Origin: Peptoniphilus_A genitalis
GTDB taxonomy: Bacteria; Bacillota; Clostridia; Tissierellales; Peptoniphilaceae
NCBI RefSeq assembly: GCF_949769225.1
Contig: NZ_CATKPB010000018.1
Length of the DNA: 10,820 bases
Reading direction: 5' to 3' (one strand)
The position numbers were made by a program, and so were the translations under genes. Each line of letters begins with the position of its first letter. The stretch's first letter is position 1. This document shows, piece after piece, positions 1 through 6,479 of this stretch. Below the pieces are notes generated by a model. It was not told the origin of the DNA and made no database searches. It saw nothing but the letters and a program-made list of their open reading frames with translations.

Positions 1-1
1 A

Positions 2-112
2 AGATCCTTATGGGAAGTATATCACAGTGAAAATAAGTATATTGGATATCTGAAGTTTGATAGGGTTTTTGATGTATTGACAATTATTTCAAATAGGGTT
101 AGTGAGCTGTAA
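2..112 (+). CDS. C-terminal end of an unrecognised gene (5' cut by window)
   Basis: One frame is open from the window edge to a TAA at 110-112 and gives 36 residues, with WEVYHSEN near the start and ending in NRVSEL. The other two forward frames close earlier, at 28-30 and 51-53. I do not recognise the family from so little sequence. Support that this is a real gene end comes from the hairpin that starts on the stop codon (107-141) and the terminator at 161-192. It may belong to the chromosome flank or to the same mobile element as the broken mob genes. Confidence 0.35.
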   Translation, partial: RSLWEVYHSENKYIGYLKFDRVFDVLTIISNRVSEL

Positions 113-141
113 TATTTCAGGCACTGTTTGGAATATTACAG
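107..141 (+). repeat. 35-bp hairpin overlapping a stop codon
   Basis: The arms CTGTAATATT (107-116) and AATATTACAG (132-141) are perfectly complementary. The middle continues to pair almost to the centre, with three non-Watson-Crick pairs that are all G-U in a plus-strand transcript. There is no U-tract directly after it. It begins inside the last codons of the upstream gene. Confidence 0.6.
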
Positions 142-160
142 ACAAGAAAATATTAAGTAA

Positions 161-192
161 AAGAGAAGTGGAATTATTCTACTTCTTTTTTA
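161..192 (+). terminator. Rho-independent terminator
   Basis: The stem AGAAGTGGAA (164-173) / TTCTACTTCT (177-186) has one G-U pair and a 3-nt TTA loop, and a run of T follows (186-191). An A-rich run precedes the stem, so it may also stop minus-strand transcripts coming from the mob remnant. It most likely ends the transcript of the gene finishing at 112. Confidence 0.8.
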
Positions 193-194
193 TT

Positions 195-371
195 TTAAAA
201 TTTGCTAAAAAATATAATTTTTCGTGTTTTCATAAATTTAATATGGGCAGTAGAGGGGTGACATTTGAATGAAGATACTAATATTTTTTCATCAGTTTTT
301 TCACTCTTAGTTATGTAATCTATTGTAAAATTTAGAGTTGATTTTATAGGATGTATTTTTGTAATTGCCAT
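195..371 (-). pseudogene. Relaxase (mobilization nuclease), N-terminal fragment
   Basis: The minus-strand ORF starts with ATG at 371-369 and encodes MAITKIHPIKSTLN, then an ITKSEKTDEKILVSSFKC segment. This is the recognisable N-terminus of the relaxase/mobilization nuclease family of Gram-positive mobilizable elements, which nicks oriT and leads the strand during transfer. Family members are several hundred residues long; here homology stops after about FMKTR (near 224) and the frame closes with unrelated residues at 195, leaving 58 codons. The catalytic His-rich region is absent, so it cannot work. The ATG follows the mobC stop (375-373) by one base, as in an intact mobC-mobA pair. I chose the second Met over the upstream one at 380 because of this arrangement and the family start. 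Confidence 0.8.
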
Positions 372-372
372 A

Positions 373-729
373 CTAATCACCAGAACTTTCTTTTGACTTA
401 TTGAGAAATAGGGAATGGATCTTCCATCTTTCTCTTGATAATTTTTCTATCTGTTTATTCATGGATTCAATTTCATTTTTGTAAATAAGACCAGTTGTAT
501 TAGTAGCTTTTGCAATCTGATTTATGTTATTTGTTGCATTTGAAAGTAGTCATTGTAGGTTTCTAAATGGTTCTAAATCTACAACATAAATCTCTTTTTC
601 CAATACACACTTTCTAAGAAAGTGGGACATAGTTTTGCAATTTGCAAGTTTCATTTTCTTTTCAAAAACTTCTTTTTCTTCATCTGTTAAATATATTTTT
701 AGTTGATTATTTCTTTTTCTATTATTCAT
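373..729 (-). pseudogene. mobC: MobC-like relaxosome protein with in-frame TGA
   Basis: Translation starts at ATG 729-727, preceded on the minus strand by AAGGAG with about 7 nt spacing. It begins MNNRKRNNQLKIYLTDEE, followed by a ribbon-helix-helix-like segment with CKTMSHFLRKCVLEKEI, as in MobC accessory proteins that help the relaxase bind oriT. After codon 59 (NLQ) a TGA stop lies at 552-550. Past the stop the same frame continues with typical MobC sequence (SNATNNINQIAKATNTTG, then a charged helix) up to TAG at 375-373, 118 codons in all, the normal family length. The reading frame is kept, so this is a point nonsense mutation rather than a deletion. TGA recoding is unlikely because tetR in this window ends with TGA and the neighbouring relaxase is also broken. 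Confidence 0.8.
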
Positions 730-760
730 AGTAATCTCCTTATAATAAAATATTGGGGTC

Positions 761-776
761 TTAGGGTTCTCCCTAA
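761..776. repeat. Small inverted repeat upstream of mobC
   Basis: TTAGGG (761-766) and CCCTAA (771-776) are perfect inverted arms around a 4-base spacer, about 30 bp upstream of the mobC start on the minus strand. It is part of the oriT-like cluster of structures at 761-907. Confidence 0.5.
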
Positions 777-782
777 CAAGGT

Positions 783-833
783 AAAATTGATAAAAAAAGA
801 AGCAGTCCATAAAGGTTCTGCTTCATCAATTTT
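783..833. repeat. Long interrupted inverted repeat in oriT-like region
   Basis: The outer arms AAAATTGAT (783-791) and ATCAATTTT (825-833) are perfect complements. The inner arms GAAGCAG (799-805) and CTGCTTC (818-824) are also perfect. A run of A (792-798) bulges on one side, and the loop is 12 nt. Hairpins of this kind next to mobC/relaxase genes commonly mark oriT; no nick site is assigned. Confidence 0.6.
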
Positions 834-835
834 TC

Positions 836-855
836 GTAAGTGGGTACTCACTTAC
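836..855. repeat. 20-bp near-perfect palindrome, possible oriT element
   Basis: The palindrome runs from GTAAGTG to CACTTAC and has one mismatched pair. It lies between the long inverted repeat and the tandem repeats upstream of mobC. It could be a relaxase/MobC recognition hairpin or an operator. The role is inferred from position only. Confidence 0.55.
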
Positions 856-863
856 TGTGCTTG

Positions 864-907
864 CTATTAAAGTTATAAGCGTTAACTATTAAAGTTATAA
901 GCGTTAA
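864..907. repeat. Two perfect 22-bp tandem direct repeats
   Basis: The unit starts CTATTAAAGTTATAAG and ends CGTTAA. It occurs at 864-885 and again, identical and with no gap, at 886-907; a partial GCGTTTA follows. Iteron-like repeats bind replication, relaxosome or regulatory proteins. The position upstream of mobC and next to several inverted repeats favours a relaxosome or regulatory site. Confidence 0.75.
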
Positions 908-927
908 GCGTTTATTCATTTCTATTA

Positions 928-956
928 ATTATACCGCACTTATCGAAGCTAATAAA
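928..956 (-). promoter_or_regulatory. Possible mobC/relaxase promoter
   Basis: On the minus strand a perfect TATAAT (933-928) lies 17 nt downstream of a weak TTTATT (956-951). Transcription would run through the tandem repeats and palindromes into mobC. The -35 match is poor, so this is tentative. Confidence 0.3.
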
Positions 957-1038
957 CAACATAGAATAGATTTCAAGGAATATTTCAATATTAACAATAT
1001 ATTCTAAAAATGACAATTGTTTATTCTGCTAATCAGTA

Positions 1039-1161
1039 ATGGAATCAGCTAAGTTGTATAAATCAAAAATTGTTGTTTTAGACGATGTGTGTCATGATTG
1101 TATGCTTGATCCAGAATGGAAACTAGTAGCGGACCTAACAAGAGAATTTATAGATAATTAA
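1039..1161 (+). pseudogene. 40-codon remnant, unrecognised
   Basis: An ATG-started frame ends at TAA 1159-1161 and encodes 40 residues, with VVLDDVCHDCMLDPEW in the middle and LTREFIDN at the end. The composition looks like real protein and not random AT-rich translation, but there is no ribosome binding site before the ATG and a TAA stop lies just upstream at 1030-1032. I read it as the C-terminal remnant of a lost gene. The family is not recognised; the Cys-x-x-Cys pair is the only motif-like element. Confidence 0.3.
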
Positions 1162-1201
1162 ATAATATGTTATCATAAAAAAATGTACTTGATAGTGATT
1201 A

Positions 1202-1231
1202 TTGACTTCATTAGTTTCTTTATGCTAAAAT
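1202..1231 (+). promoter_or_regulatory. Promoter of the TetR gene
   Basis: TTGACT (1202-1207) and TAAAAT (1226-1231) are separated by 18 nt, and TGC directly before the -10 gives an extended -10. The start site would fall about 35 nt before the tetR start, leaving a short leader that carries GGAGGTGA at 1258-1265. Confidence 0.7.
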
Positions 1232-1271
1232 ATAGTAAACGGTGTTATCTTATTTTTGGAGGTGAAACTTA

Positions 1272-1883
1272 CTGAGAGACAAAGATGTTACAATAAAGAA
1301 AATATTAAAAAGTGCAAAAAGCGAGTTTACAGAGCATGGATTCGAAGAGGCTTCTATTCGTACTATTGCTAGAAACGCAGGAATTACACCTGGTGCAATA
1401 TATAAACATTTTAAGTCTAAAGAAGATATTTTTAAGGTACTTGTAAGTCCTACACTTAATCACTTATACAGAAGAAGTAAAGAATTGACAAATCAAGCGA
1501 TTGAAGAAATTAAAGTAAATGGTTTACAAGCTTTTGGAGAAAAATCTGATGATAGTAATAGGGAATTATTGGAATTTATTTACAAAAACGATCCTATAGT
1601 TAATCTTCTGTTTAACTGTTCTCAGGGTACGGAATTTGAATCAATTCGTCATGATTTAGTGAATCTTGAAGTGCAGGGTGCTAAGAAATTAATTGAGGTT
1701 CTTAAAGAAAAAAAAATTGAAGTAAATGATTTGAACGATGATGAACTTCATGTTCTTTATACAATGGCATGTACGCCTTTATTTGAGGTAATCACACATA
1801 GGTATCCATATAATGAAGCCTTAAATTTTATCGATATGATGGAGGCAGCAATGAATTTTGGTTGGAGGAGGATTATTAAATGA
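1272..1883 (+). CDS. TetR/AcrR-family transcriptional regulator (apparent CTG start)
   Basis: A 203-residue TetR-type repressor. The N-terminal DNA-binding domain (about residues 8-54) has the family pattern: a first helix with ILKSAKSEF, then ASIRTIARNAGITPGAIYKH and the FKSKEDIF end. The rest is a helical ligand-binding domain ending in FGWRRIIK. The frame has no ATG, GTG or TTG until TTG 1485, which would remove the whole HTH, and is closed upstream by TGA 1263-1265. The only sensible initiation point is CTG 1272-1274, 6 nt after a GGAGGTGA ribosome binding site (1258-1265). It has its own promoter and is followed by a likely terminator, then by the transport operon on the same strand, which it probably represses. 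The ligand is unknown. If CTG is not used, this would be a start-codon mutant. Confidence 0.85.
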   Translation: MRDKDVTIKKILKSAKSEFTEHGFEEASIRTIARNAGITPGAIYKHFKSKEDIFKVLVSPTLNHLYRRSKELTNQAIEEIKVNGLQAFGEKSDDSNRELLEFIYKNDPIVNLLFNCSQGTEFESIRHDLVNLEVQGAKKLIEVLKEKKIEVNDLNDDELHVLYTMACTPLFEVITHRYPYNEALNFIDMMEAAMNFGWRRIIK

Positions 1884-1917
1884 AAACATAATATAAAATT
1901 AAAAATAATAAATTTTG

Positions 1918-1943
1918 AAATCGGGTTAATCCCGATTTTCTGC
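1918..1943 (+). terminator. Likely terminator after tetR
   Basis: The perfect 8-bp stem AAATCGGG (1918-1925) / CCCGATTT (1931-1938) has loop TTAAT, 35 nt after the tetR stop. The T-tract is short and interrupted, so termination may be partial, leaving some read-through into the transport operon. Confidence 0.6.
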
Positions 1944-1974
1944 GTTTTATGGAAAGTAAACAAAAATAAAAAAA

Positions 1975-2023
1975 ATTTACCAGTAAAGATTATTTTGAAT
2001 CAATCATATTGCAACTGGTAAAT
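1975..2023. promoter_or_regulatory. Inverted repeat spanning operon promoter (candidate operator)
   Basis: ATTTACCAGT (1975-1984) and ACTGGTAAAT (2014-2023) are perfect 10-bp inverted arms, 29 bp apart. One arm lies before the likely -35 and the other overlaps the likely -10. This suits paired repressor sites, possibly for the upstream TetR protein. It could instead be an RNA hairpin if transcription starts further upstream. Confidence 0.5.
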
Positions 2024-2024
2024 A
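1995..2024 (+). promoter_or_regulatory. Possible promoter of the ECF/ABC operon
   Basis: TTGAAT (1995-2000) and TAAATA (2019-2024) are 18 nt apart, with the start site expected near 2031, just before the AGGAGG at 2041-2046. The region is very A/T rich, so other -10 choices such as TATAAA at 2027-2032 exist. Confidence 0.4.
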
Positions 2025-2053
2025 AATATAAAAATTTAAAAGGAGGTATTCAA

Positions 2054-2647
2054 ATGAATGAAACAAAATTAAAAACAAAAGATTTAGTTTACATCGGTAT
2101 TTTTTCAGTGATTTATATGGCATTATCCATGGCGGTAATGATTATTCCAATACTTTCACCGATACTTTGGTTATTATGGCCAGCAATGACAGGCATAATA
2201 TGTAATTTTATTTACATGTTGTTGGTCTCTAAGGTGCCAAAACCAGGAACGGCTTTACTTTTGATAGCAATTACAGGGATTATATATTTTGCTATAGGAG
2301 AATGCACTTTTACAATTGTCATAACTTGCGTTATTGCAGGAGTTTTGGCAGAAATTACTAGAAAAATTTTGGGATATAAAAGTCAAAAAAGCGTAATAGT
2401 ATCTTCAGGATTAATTTGCATTGGGTTGATTGGCTCACCATTGCCTATGTGGTTGTTCCAAGAATCTTATATGAAATCTATTATTAAAATGGGAATGAGT
2501 CCAGAATATGTAAATAAATTACAAACTTTAATTTCGATTCCAACACTTATCGGGATGATCATTACTGCATTTATTGGAGGAGTCATTGGTGCATATATAG
2601 GTAAAGCAATGTTCAAAAAACGTTTTGAGAAAGCTGGAATTATGTAA
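2054..2647 (+). CDS. ECF transporter S component, MptD/Trep_Strep family
   Basis: A 197-residue integral membrane protein, the substrate-binding (S) subunit of an energy-coupling factor importer. The pattern is that of the MptD/Trep_Strep family: a short charged start then LVYIGIFSVIYMAL, a loop with LVSKVPKPGTALL, several hydrophobic spans, SPLPMWLFQESYM, and the C-terminal FKKRFEKAGIM end. Start chosen at ATG 2054 because AGGAGG (2041-2046) lies 7 nt upstream; the upstream in-frame TTG at 2009 lies inside the promoter region. The T gene starts on the base after its TAA. S components of this family are found next to their own T and ATPase genes, as here. Relatives in streptococcal sia operons serve haem uptake; substrate here is inferred, not shown. 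Confidence 0.88.
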   Translation: MNETKLKTKDLVYIGIFSVIYMALSMAVMIIPILSPILWLLWPAMTGIICNFIYMLLVSKVPKPGTALLLIAITGIIYFAIGECTFTIVITCVIAGVLAEITRKILGYKSQKSVIVSSGLICIGLIGSPLPMWLFQESYMKSIIKMGMSPEYVNKLQTLISIPTLIGMIITAFIGGVIGAYIGKAMFKKRFEKAGIM

Positions 2648-3334
2648 ATGGAGGGTATTGTAAGAGGCATTATAAAGCTAAATCCACTAACTGAAATCAT
2701 TTTTTTGATTTCAGTTAGTATTATTAGGTTTGCAAATAATAGCTTAAAATTAGATGTTTTTATTCTTTTAATGGTTGCTATTATAGCGTTATTTATGGGA
2801 CTTGTTAAAATATCTTTAAAGGCATTATCTATGTTTGTATTATTACAGGGATTGAAATATTTTGTTTTGCCGATTCTACCAGATGTCATATCAGCACATT
2901 TTGGATTATTGGTGATTCATGCTCCTAAGTTAATACCGATTTTTTTAGTTGGTCAAATTCTTGTAAAAACTAATCCTATACGAAATATTATGTATGCCTT
3001 AAAAATGATGCATTTTCCAAAAAGCCTAATTATTTCCCTAGCAATAGGCATCAGATATTTTCCATCTTTAAGAGAAGAAAAAATATTAATCTCAGATGCA
3101 ATAAAAATAAGAGGCGTGACTGGATTTAAAAAGATACAATTAGGACTAATATCTTTAATAGTTACAGCTTCTAATACCGCAGATGAATTAGCTCAAGCTA
3201 TTACAGTAAGAGGGATAGAAAATCCTGCAAGAAAGACTTTTATGGATAATGCAGGATTTAACATTTGGGATCTAATAATTATTCTATTATGTATTCTGAT
3301 GTTCTTTAATGTAAAGTTCAAGTTATTTTTATAA
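2648..3334 (+). CDS. ECF transporter T component (EcfT/CbiQ family)
   Basis: A 228-residue membrane protein, the transmembrane coupling subunit that links the S component to the ATPases. Four to six hydrophobic spans are visible (about 10-70, 80-105, 115-135, 205-228). The cytoplasmic coupling helices carry the two expected xRG signatures, IRG at 154-156 (in DAIKIRGVTG) and VRG at 187-189 (in AITVRGIE), the motifs that dock into the ATPase grooves. Also typical is GIRYFPSLREE before the first motif. Length is slightly short but normal for the family. Its ATG directly follows the S gene stop (TAAATG) with no clear ribosome binding site, so translation is probably coupled. A perfect hairpin lies within codons 13-24. 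Confidence 0.88.
   Translation: MEGIVRGIIKLNPLTEIIFLISVSIIRFANNSLKLDVFILLMVAIIALFMGLVKISLKALSMFVLLQGLKYFVLPILPDVISAHFGLLVIHAPKLIPIFLVGQILVKTNPIRNIMYALKMMHFPKSLIISLAIGIRYFPSLREEKILISDAIKIRGVTGFKKIQLGLISLIVTASNTADELAQAITVRGIENPARKTFMDNAGFNIWDLIIILLCILMFFNVKFKLFL
2686..2719 (+). promoter_or_regulatory. Perfect 14-bp stem hairpin inside ecfT start region
   Basis: ACTAACTGAAATCA (2686-2699) and TGATTTCAGTTAGT (2706-2719) are exact inverted complements with a TTTTTT loop, 38 nt into the T coding sequence. No T-tract follows, so it is not a standard terminator. It could act as an mRNA processing, stability or translation-control element that sets the S to T ratio, or be a protein-binding palindrome. 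The structure is seen directly; function is inferred. Confidence 0.7.
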
Positions 3335-3346
3335 GAGGTACGAAAC

Positions 3347-4762
3347 ATGATTAATATAAATGAAGCTTCATATTCCTATAAGAGAAGCTTAGAAGATCAG
3401 TTAAAGAAAATTTCAATAAAGATTAATCAAGGAGAAGTTATCTTATTATGCGGAAAATCTGGTTCTGGGAAAACAACTATAACAAAATTAATCAATGGAT
3501 TGATTCCTCATTTTTTAGAGGGAAATTTATTAGGAAATATTTTTATAAATGGGATAAACACAAAACAAATGAAGATATATGAAATTTCTGAAAAAGTGGG
3601 AACAATTTTTCAAAACCCCAAAACACAGTTTTTTAATTTAGATTCAGATAGTGAACTAACATTTGGATTAGAAAATTTAGGTGAAAACCCTGATAAAATA
3701 AAAAGACAAGTTTTTAAAGTGGTACGTGATTTGGGAATTGAAAGATTAAAAAACAGAAATGTTTTTATGATGTCAGGTGGAGAAAAGCAATTACTTGCTA
3801 TTGCATCTATTTATGCTACCAATCCAGATGTATATGTGTTTGATGAACCTTCTGCAAATATTGATGAGTATGGCATTGAAAGAATAAGAGAGATGCTTAT
3901 AAATCTTAAAACTCAGGGCAAGACAATTATTATTTCTGAACATAGACTCTATTATTTAATGGATTTAATTGATAGAGCTATTTATTTACAAGACGGAAAA
4001 ATAAAATATGTTTTTTCAAATGTGGAATTTTCTTCAATTAGTGATGACTCACGAAAGAAACTAGGACTTAGAACTTTTGTAAGAAAGAAAAATGATGATT
4101 TTGCAAATCCTGTCACATTTTGTGAATCTGATGACTTTGTAGTTTCAAATTTAGAATATGAAAATAAGAAACAAAAAATTTTAGATAAGATAAATATTTC
4201 CGGAAACAAGGGAGATATTATTGCAATAACAGGTAAAAATGGTCAAGGAAAAACAACATTAATGAGAATTTTGTGTGGACTGTTGAAAGAAAACGAAGGA
4301 AAAATAAGCTATAAAGGAAGTCCCATAAAATATAAAAAACGAAGAAAACTTTGTTATATGGTTATGCAAGATGTAATTCATCAGTTTTTTTCGGAATCTG
4401 TAAGAGATGAATTTAGTTTATTTGATTCTAAAATAGATGAAAAGCAAATAGATAATATTCTAGAAAAATTAGATCTTAAAAAATTAGATAATCGTCATCC
4501 TATGTGCTTATCAGGAGGTCAAATGCAGAGACTTTCTGTAGCATTGGGGATGTTAATGAATAGAGAAATTATTATTTTGGACGAACCAACGAGTGGACTT
4601 GATTATACAAATATGCTCGAAATAAGCAAAGTCATTAAAGAATTTTCAAATAATAAAATTATATTTATTGTTACGCATGATAATGAATTGATTGATAGTA
4701 CATGTAATAAATTATTGGAAATTTGCGATGGCAGAATAAAAAGATTTTATGAAAGAAGGTAA
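3347..4762 (+). CDS. ECF transporter ATPase, two ABC domains fused
   Basis: A 471-residue protein holding both ATPase (A and A') domains of an ECF importer. Domain 1 has Walker A GKSGSGKTT (36-44), Q-loop QNPKTQ (89-94) in the ECF-type context QFFNLDSDSELTFG, signature MSGGEKQ (142-148), Walker B VFDEP (164-168) and H-loop SEHR. Domain 2 has Walker A GKNGQGKTT (296-304), Q-loop within MVMQDVIHQ, signature LSGGQMQR (388-395), Walker B with LDEPTSGLD (411-419) and H-loop VTHD. All catalytic elements are present in both halves. It starts 12 nt after the T gene with a modest AGAGG-like ribosome site. It energises the S-T pair through the two xRG motifs of the T protein. No transmembrane region. 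Confidence 0.9.
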   Translation: MININEASYSYKRSLEDQLKKISIKINQGEVILLCGKSGSGKTTITKLINGLIPHFLEGNLLGNIFINGINTKQMKIYEISEKVGTIFQNPKTQFFNLDSDSELTFGLENLGENPDKIKRQVFKVVRDLGIERLKNRNVFMMSGGEKQLLAIASIYATNPDVYVFDEPSANIDEYGIERIREMLINLKTQGKTIIISEHRLYYLMDLIDRAIYLQDGKIKYVFSNVEFSSISDDSRKKLGLRTFVRKKNDDFANPVTFCESDDFVVSNLEYENKKQKILDKINISGNKGDIIAITGKNGQGKTTLMRILCGLLKENEGKISYKGSPIKYKKRRKLCYMVMQDVIHQFFSESVRDEFSLFDSKIDEKQIDNILEKLDLKKLDNRHPMCLSGGQMQRLSVALGMLMNREIIILDEPTSGLDYTNMLEISKVIKEFSNNKIIFIVTHDNELIDSTCNKLLEICDGRIKRFYERR

Positions 4763-4765
4763 AAG

Positions 4766-6478
4766 ATGGATATCTTAAAGGGACATAAAAGCAAGATTTT
4801 CGCAGCTGTATTCATTGCGATAATAGGAGTAGGATTTGGTGTAATACCTTATTTTTCTGTAGCAGCCATTATTAATAACTTGGTTGCAAAAAATGCAAAT
4901 TTAAATAATTATTATCCATATATTTTTGCTGTATTTTTGGGATTTTTGGCAAGTATATTATTTCATGAAATATCTACTATTATTTCTCATAATCTTGCCT
5001 ACAGGATTATTGAAGATAAAAGAAAGTTATTAGCTGACAAATTAAGTAAAATTTCTATGGGAGAAGTTGAAAGAAAAAGCAGCGGACAGTGGTCTCAATT
5101 TATGGTGGAAACACTTGATAAAATGGAAAAACCGATTGCTCATGTGATTCCAGAAGTTATTGCTAATATATTCATTCCTATAGTATTGATCATAACAATT
5201 TTTATAATGGACTGGAGAATAGGAATTGCAAATTTGCTTACAATTCCATTAGGATTATTGTTCTCAATGTTAATGATGCGAGGTTATGAAGAAAAATCTA
5301 AAAGATACCAAGAAGCAGCTAAAGCTATGAATACGACAATGGTTGAATATGTAAATGGTATTAAAGTTATAAAAGCATTTAATAAATCAGCATCATCATT
5401 TGGGAAATTTAGAAAGACTGTTGAAGAGAATAAGAACGCAATGCTTGATTGGTATTTGAGTGTTTGTTTTTCAATGACAGCAACTATGGAAACTATCCCG
5501 TCAACTATGGTATTCGTTTTACCAGCTTCATTGTATTTCTTTATGAAGGGTAGTGTTGAAGTAGGAACTCTTATCACGTGTATATTGCTATCATATGCTT
5601 CATATAAACCATTAATAAAAGCTATGAGTCATATGGAAACAATAGCAAATATAAAAGTTGTATTTGAAGAAATAAAAAAAATAATGGAAATTCCTAACTT
5701 AAAAAGAGGAGAAGAAGTAAGAGATATAAAATCTTATGATGTAGAGTTTAAAGATGTTACATTTGCATATGAAGAGTCAAAGAATGTATTAAATAATATT
5801 TCGTTTAAAGCAAATGAAAATGAGTTAACTGCAATCGTTGGAAATTCAGGTAGTGGAAAGTCTACTATTACAAAACTAATCGCAGGATTTTGGAATGTTT
5901 CTAATGGAGAAATTTTAATTGGAAAAACAAATTTGAACGAATTGCCTTTAAAACAGAATATGGAGCTTGTTAGCTATGTATCGCAAGAAAACTTTCTTTT
6001 TAATAAAACAATATTAGAAAATTTAAAGATGGCGAAAGAAGATGCGAGTATGGATGAAATTAAAGAAGCTTGTGAAAAAGCGAGTTGCTATAATTTTATA
6101 AAGGGCCTACCAAATGGATATGAAACTATTGTAGGGAAGGGAGGAGCAAATCTTTCTGGAGGAGAAAAGCAAAGAATTGCAATAGCTAGGTGTTTTTTAA
6201 AGAATAGTCCTATTGTACTACTTGATGAAGCAACAGCATATTCTGATCCTGACAATGAATCAGTTATTCAACAGTCTATTGATAAGTTAATTAAAGATAA
6301 AACAGTGATTATGGTAGCTCACAGGTTATCTACAATTGTAAATGCAAATAAAATAATTGTGGTGGATAATGGAGAAGTAATTGAAGAAGGCACTCATAAA
6401 CAATTACTAGAGTTAAATGGGAGATACAAAAAAATGTGGGATGTATATACAGAATCTAAAGAAATCGAGGTGATATAA
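4766..6478 (+). CDS. ABC transporter permease/ATPase half-transporter 1
   Basis: A 570-residue exporter-fold (type IV) half-transporter. The N-terminal ~310 residues are a six-helix transmembrane domain containing the typical VEYVNGIKVIKAFNKS intracellular helix. The ATPase domain follows: Walker A GNSGSGKST (359-367), Q-loop in SYVSQENFLF, signature LSGGEKQ (463-469), Walker B IVLLDEA (483-489) with its catalytic Glu, and H-loop His 519. It begins 3 nt after the ECF ATPase, with GAAGG before it, and ends 1 nt before a second gene of the same build. The pair probably forms a heterodimer. Exporter-fold pairs such as IrtAB can import siderophores, and a like pair (SiaDE) stands beside the ECF genes in streptococci, so the transport direction is open. 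Confidence 0.88.
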   Translation: MDILKGHKSKIFAAVFIAIIGVGFGVIPYFSVAAIINNLVAKNANLNNYYPYIFAVFLGFLASILFHEISTIISHNLAYRIIEDKRKLLADKLSKISMGEVERKSSGQWSQFMVETLDKMEKPIAHVIPEVIANIFIPIVLIITIFIMDWRIGIANLLTIPLGLLFSMLMMRGYEEKSKRYQEAAKAMNTTMVEYVNGIKVIKAFNKSASSFGKFRKTVEENKNAMLDWYLSVCFSMTATMETIPSTMVFVLPASLYFFMKGSVEVGTLITCILLSYASYKPLIKAMSHMETIANIKVVFEEIKKIMEIPNLKRGEEVRDIKSYDVEFKDVTFAYEESKNVLNNISFKANENELTAIVGNSGSGKSTITKLIAGFWNVSNGEILIGKTNLNELPLKQNMELVSYVSQENFLFNKTILENLKMAKEDASMDEIKEACEKASCYNFIKGLPNGYETIVGKGGANLSGGEKQRIAIARCFLKNSPIVLLDEATAYSDPDNESVIQQSIDKLIKDKTVIMVAHRLSTIVNANKIIVVDNGEVIEEGTHKQLLELNGRYKKMWDVYTESKEIEVI

Positions 6479-6479
6479 A

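Noticed and set aside
550..552. TGA in mobC as a recoded amino acid
   Set aside because: tetR ends in TGA, Trp is encoded by TGG in the genes here, and the neighbouring relaxase is also broken; decay is simpler.
1485..1883. TetR gene as a 132-residue protein from TTG 1485
   Set aside because: This would drop the whole HTH that is clearly encoded upstream in the same frame behind a strong ribosome site.
1884..2053. Riboswitch upstream of the ECF S gene
   Set aside because: ECF S genes often have one, but no known riboswitch core is visible; only a terminator-like hairpin and a wide inverted repeat are present.
2467..2889. 140-codon minus-strand ORF across the S-T junction
   Set aside because: It lies antisense to two well-supported ECF genes and shows no protein features of its own.
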